From Methanomicrobiaceae archaeon (GTDB taxonomy: Archaea; Halobacteriota; Methanomicrobia; Methanomicrobiales; Methanomicrobiaceae): DNA of 7,092 bases. This document shows, one piece after another, positions 5,828 to 7,092 of the stretch (within the stretch, counting starts at the first letter, position 1; each line of letters begins with the position of its first letter). The notes below the pieces were generated by a model. That model did no database searches. It worked only from the letters and a program-made list of their open reading frames with translations, and was not told the origin of the DNA. Where the stretch lies: the NCBI GenBank assembly GCA_030628325.1, contig DAOVRB010000047.1, positions 1-7,092 of the forward strand, in the 5' to 3' direction. The translations under genes were made by a program, and so were the position numbers.

Positions 5828-6253
5828 ATGATTTTATCTTCCTTAGAAATTATCCGCCGTGTTGACACAGGAAATCTTGTCTTAAACCCGTATAGTTCCG
5901 AATGCCAGCAGCCCGCATCATATGATCTCCGGTCAGCAGAAGATATAACTCTGCCCAAAGGGAAATGCACGCTTGTACATACGATGGAGTGGGTCGAACT
6001 GCCGGCAGATGTTGCTGCAAAACTCATGTGCAGATCGTCATTTGGCAGACGTGGTGTATTAATCGGTGCAGGATTTGTCGATCCCGGATTTCGTGGCAAC
6101 CTGACACTCTGCCTGGTTAATATGGGTGATGACGATGTGGATATCAGTTCCGGGGAAAGAGTTGTACAGATGATAATGCACCTTGTTATGGATGGCGGTG
6201 AACTCTATGCCGGTCGTTATCAGGATAGTTTAGGGGTAGTAGAGGCACAATAG
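5828..6253 (+). CDS. dut: dUTPase / dCTP deaminase-family protein (probable dUTP diphosphatase)
   Basis: The family removes dUTP (to dUMP and pyrophosphate) or deaminates dCTP, keeping uracil out of DNA. From ATG 5828 the protein has 141 residues and starts MILSSLEIIRR, like dCTP deaminases (MILSxxxI). An upstream ATG at 5813 adds five residues but lies before the predicted transcript start. Motifs: QPASYDLR (28-35), CRSSFGRRGV (68-77), GAGFVDPGFRGNLTL (80-94), GERVVQ (109-114) and a closing GRYQDSLGV (129-137) like the dCTP-deaminase tail. In dCTP deaminases the segment after DPG ends in a catalytic Glu (TLE-type); here the aligned residue is Cys95 (LTLCL). Deamination is therefore unlikely, while the Asp85 motif shared with dUTPases is kept, so dUTP hydrolysis is the best inference. 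Length is a little short for the family but no domain is missing. It stands alone, convergent with the repeat-protein gene. Confidence 0.85.
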   Translation: MILSSLEIIRRVDTGNLVLNPYSSECQQPASYDLRSAEDITLPKGKCTLVHTMEWVELPADVAAKLMCRSSFGRRGVLIGAGFVDPGFRGNLTLCLVNMGDDDVDISSGERVVQMIMHLVMDGGELYAGRYQDSLGVVEAQ

Positions 6254-6304
6254 AGGTGTCTCACACCCGGTAGAGAAGTTTTGCAATAGTAGTGCCGGTA
6301 GAAA

Positions 6305-6323
6305 TTACTGTGTGTTGCAGTAA
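6305..6323. terminator. Possible shared hairpin between convergent genes
   Basis: TTACTG and CAGTAA form a 6-bp stem around a 7-base loop, about 50 bases after the TAG of the dUTPase-family gene and about 30 bases beyond the TAA of the convergent repeat-protein gene. Its position suits a bidirectional termination or 3'-end element. No T-run of note adjoins it, so the call is tentative. Confidence 0.3.
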
Positions 6324-6353
6324 ATTCACAGTCTCAGGATATGGAATCTGTGG

Positions 6354-7092
6354 TTATGTAATCCAGAAAAGGTCATCCTCTCCGGATGTATCGGACTGGT
6401 CGGTTGTTTTCTTCTCTTTTCTCTCTTCTTTTTTCTTAATTAAGAAACTGATTGTATCCGTATTGGGGATTGTACCTGTATTACCTGTATTATTGACATT
6501 TACATTTGTATTCATATCTGGCAAAGTGGCTGGTTTCTGGTTGTTTCTCAGATTGATTTTATGCCCTGTATTTATATTTGCAGACAGGTGACTCTTTGGG
6601 CCGGTATCGAAGTTTTGCATATTTTTAGCTGAATCATCACCCGGCAGTTCTTTTGCTTTTTTATAACCAGAACCTGTTTTCACTGATTTGTCTGTCAGGC
6701 CTGCATCAGTTGCAATCTCCCGAAATCCTGTTGATATTGAATTGCCGCCAATTATACTGTCCTTTGCCTTAACATTTGATCTAAGAGTTATCGGACCGCC
6801 GTTTAGTGCACTGTTCTTTGCTTTGACATTTGATCTAAGAGCTATCGGACTGCCGTTTAGTGCACTGTCTTTTGCTTTGACATTTGATCTAAGGGCTATC
6901 GGACTGCCGTTTAGTGCACTGTCTTTTGCTTTGACATTTGATTTGAGAGCTATTGAACCGCCGTTTAGTGCACTGTCCTTTGCTTTGACATTTGATTTGA
7001 GAGCTATTGAACCGCCGTTTAGTGCACTGTCCTTTGCTTTGACATTTGATTTAAGAGCTATTGAACCGCCGTTTAGTGCACTGTCCTTTGCT
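6354..7092 (-). CDS. Tandem 18-residue repeat (beta-roll-like) protein, N-terminus outside window
   Basis: The minus-strand frame is open from the right edge to TAA 6354-6356, giving 245 visible residues. An internal GTG at 6683 would mark only the tail; the true start lies beyond the window. The visible part begins with six copies of an 18-residue unit, GGSIALKSNVKAKDSALN (variants GSP, GGP, ALR, KNS), then one degenerate copy, then about 125 residues of tail. The spacing of I/L, V, A and A-L between small and polar residues predicts a beta-solenoid. The SIAL...SAL pattern recalls YadA-type adhesin head repeats with Lys or Asn where those have Gly, but this is resemblance only. The tail is rich in Asn, Thr, Lys and Asp (disordered), has a highly charged KKKEERKEKK stretch, and ends in acidic-aromatic GEDDLFWIT. 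No membrane segment or sorting signal is seen in the visible part. Function unknown; structural or binding role inferred. Confidence 0.75.
   Translation of the reverse strand, partial: AKDSALNGGSIALKSNVKAKDSALNGGSIALKSNVKAKDSALNGGSIALKSNVKAKDSALNGSPIALRSNVKAKDSALNGSPIALRSNVKAKNSALNGGPITLRSNVKAKDSIIGGNSISTGFREIATDAGLTDKSVKTGSGYKKAKELPGDDSAKNMQNFDTGPKSHLSANINTGHKINLRNNQKPATLPDMNTNVNVNNTGNTGTIPNTDTISFLIKKKEERKEKKTTDQSDTSGEDDLFWIT
6781..7092. repeat. 54-bp direct tandem repeats inside the coding region
   Basis: Units start at 6781, 6835, 6889, 6943, 6997 and 7051 (the last cut by the window edge at 42 bases), with a degenerate seventh at 6727-6780. The units at 6943 and 6997 are identical and the one at 7051 differs from them by one base in its visible part. 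The first three share TATCGGAC where the later ones have TATTGAAC. The period of 54 keeps the 18-codon frame. Identity rises toward the right edge, which suggests recent duplication or gene conversion in that direction. There are no spacers, so this is not a CRISPR array. Confidence 0.95.

Noticed and set aside
5779..6099. Minus-strand 106-codon frame opposite the dUTPase-family gene
   Set aside because: The plus-strand gene carries conserved motifs across the same bases, so this is a shadow.
6292..6591. Plus-strand hydrophobic 99-codon frame
   Set aside because: It is antisense to the Asn/Thr/Lys tail of the repeat protein, whose reverse complement naturally reads as hydrophobic Phe/Val/Leu/Ile codons. 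The minus frame continues through the repeats without a stop and is the real one.
6781..7092. CRISPR array
   Set aside because: The 54-bp units are contiguous with no unique spacers, keep an open reading frame and show graded divergence, so they are coding tandem repeats.

Overview
The window reads as chromosomal DNA of a euryarchaeon, most likely a methanogen of the Methanomicrobia (a Methanomicrobiales-like genome is my best guess, by inference). Signs: a C-terminus with a PGF-CTERM archaeosortase signal, an archaeal AMP phosphorylase (deoA), an archaeal-type tRNA gene with no encoded CCA, T-run terminators, TATA-box promoters with short leaders, and moderate GC. There are no rRNA genes, no insertion sequence, no CRISPR array and no clear origin.

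Layout. Bases 2-148 are the last 48 codons of a secreted or surface protein with a PGF-CTERM tail. A 506-base gap (149-654) follows, with a T8 terminator, an unusually dense run of small inverted repeats, a 14-base tandem duplication and the deoA promoter. deoA (655-2178) is complete and is the best-recognised gene. Forty bases downstream on the same strand is a membrane-anchored extracellular protein made of five beta-sandwich-like repeats (2219-3607). A convergent gap holds a small, possibly decayed reading frame with an internal TAG. On the minus strand is an AlbA_2 (Schlafen-like)/HATPase regulator-type ATP-binding protein (3897-5141) with its own TATA box and Shine-Dalgarno. Next is an uncertain stretch (5142-5572) with two same-frame plus-strand ORFs separated by a single TAG and followed closely by a 16-bp perfect hairpin. 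A tRNA-Arg(UCG) gene lies at 5573-5644 on the minus strand. Then comes a dCTP deaminase/dUTPase-family gene (5828-6253, plus), convergent with a minus-strand gene that runs off the right edge (6354-7092). That last gene encodes tandem 18-residue repeats (54 bp in DNA) and a disordered, charged C-terminus.

How the genes relate. The window looks like a run of mostly independent transcription units, not one operon. AMP phosphorylase (AMP salvage to ribose 1,5-bisphosphate) and the dUTPase-like protein (nucleotide-pool control) are both nucleotide enzymes, but they are far apart and separately promoted. The two surface-type products (PGF-CTERM tail, five-repeat anchored protein) and the beta-roll-like repeat protein suggest cell-envelope or structural roles.

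The most unusual items are the homogenising 54-bp repeat protein, the TAG-plus-hairpin arrangement at 5154-5552, the palindrome-rich leader before deoA, and the replacement of the dCTP-deaminase catalytic Glu by Cys in the dUTPase-like protein. None of these proves a new system from sequence alone.
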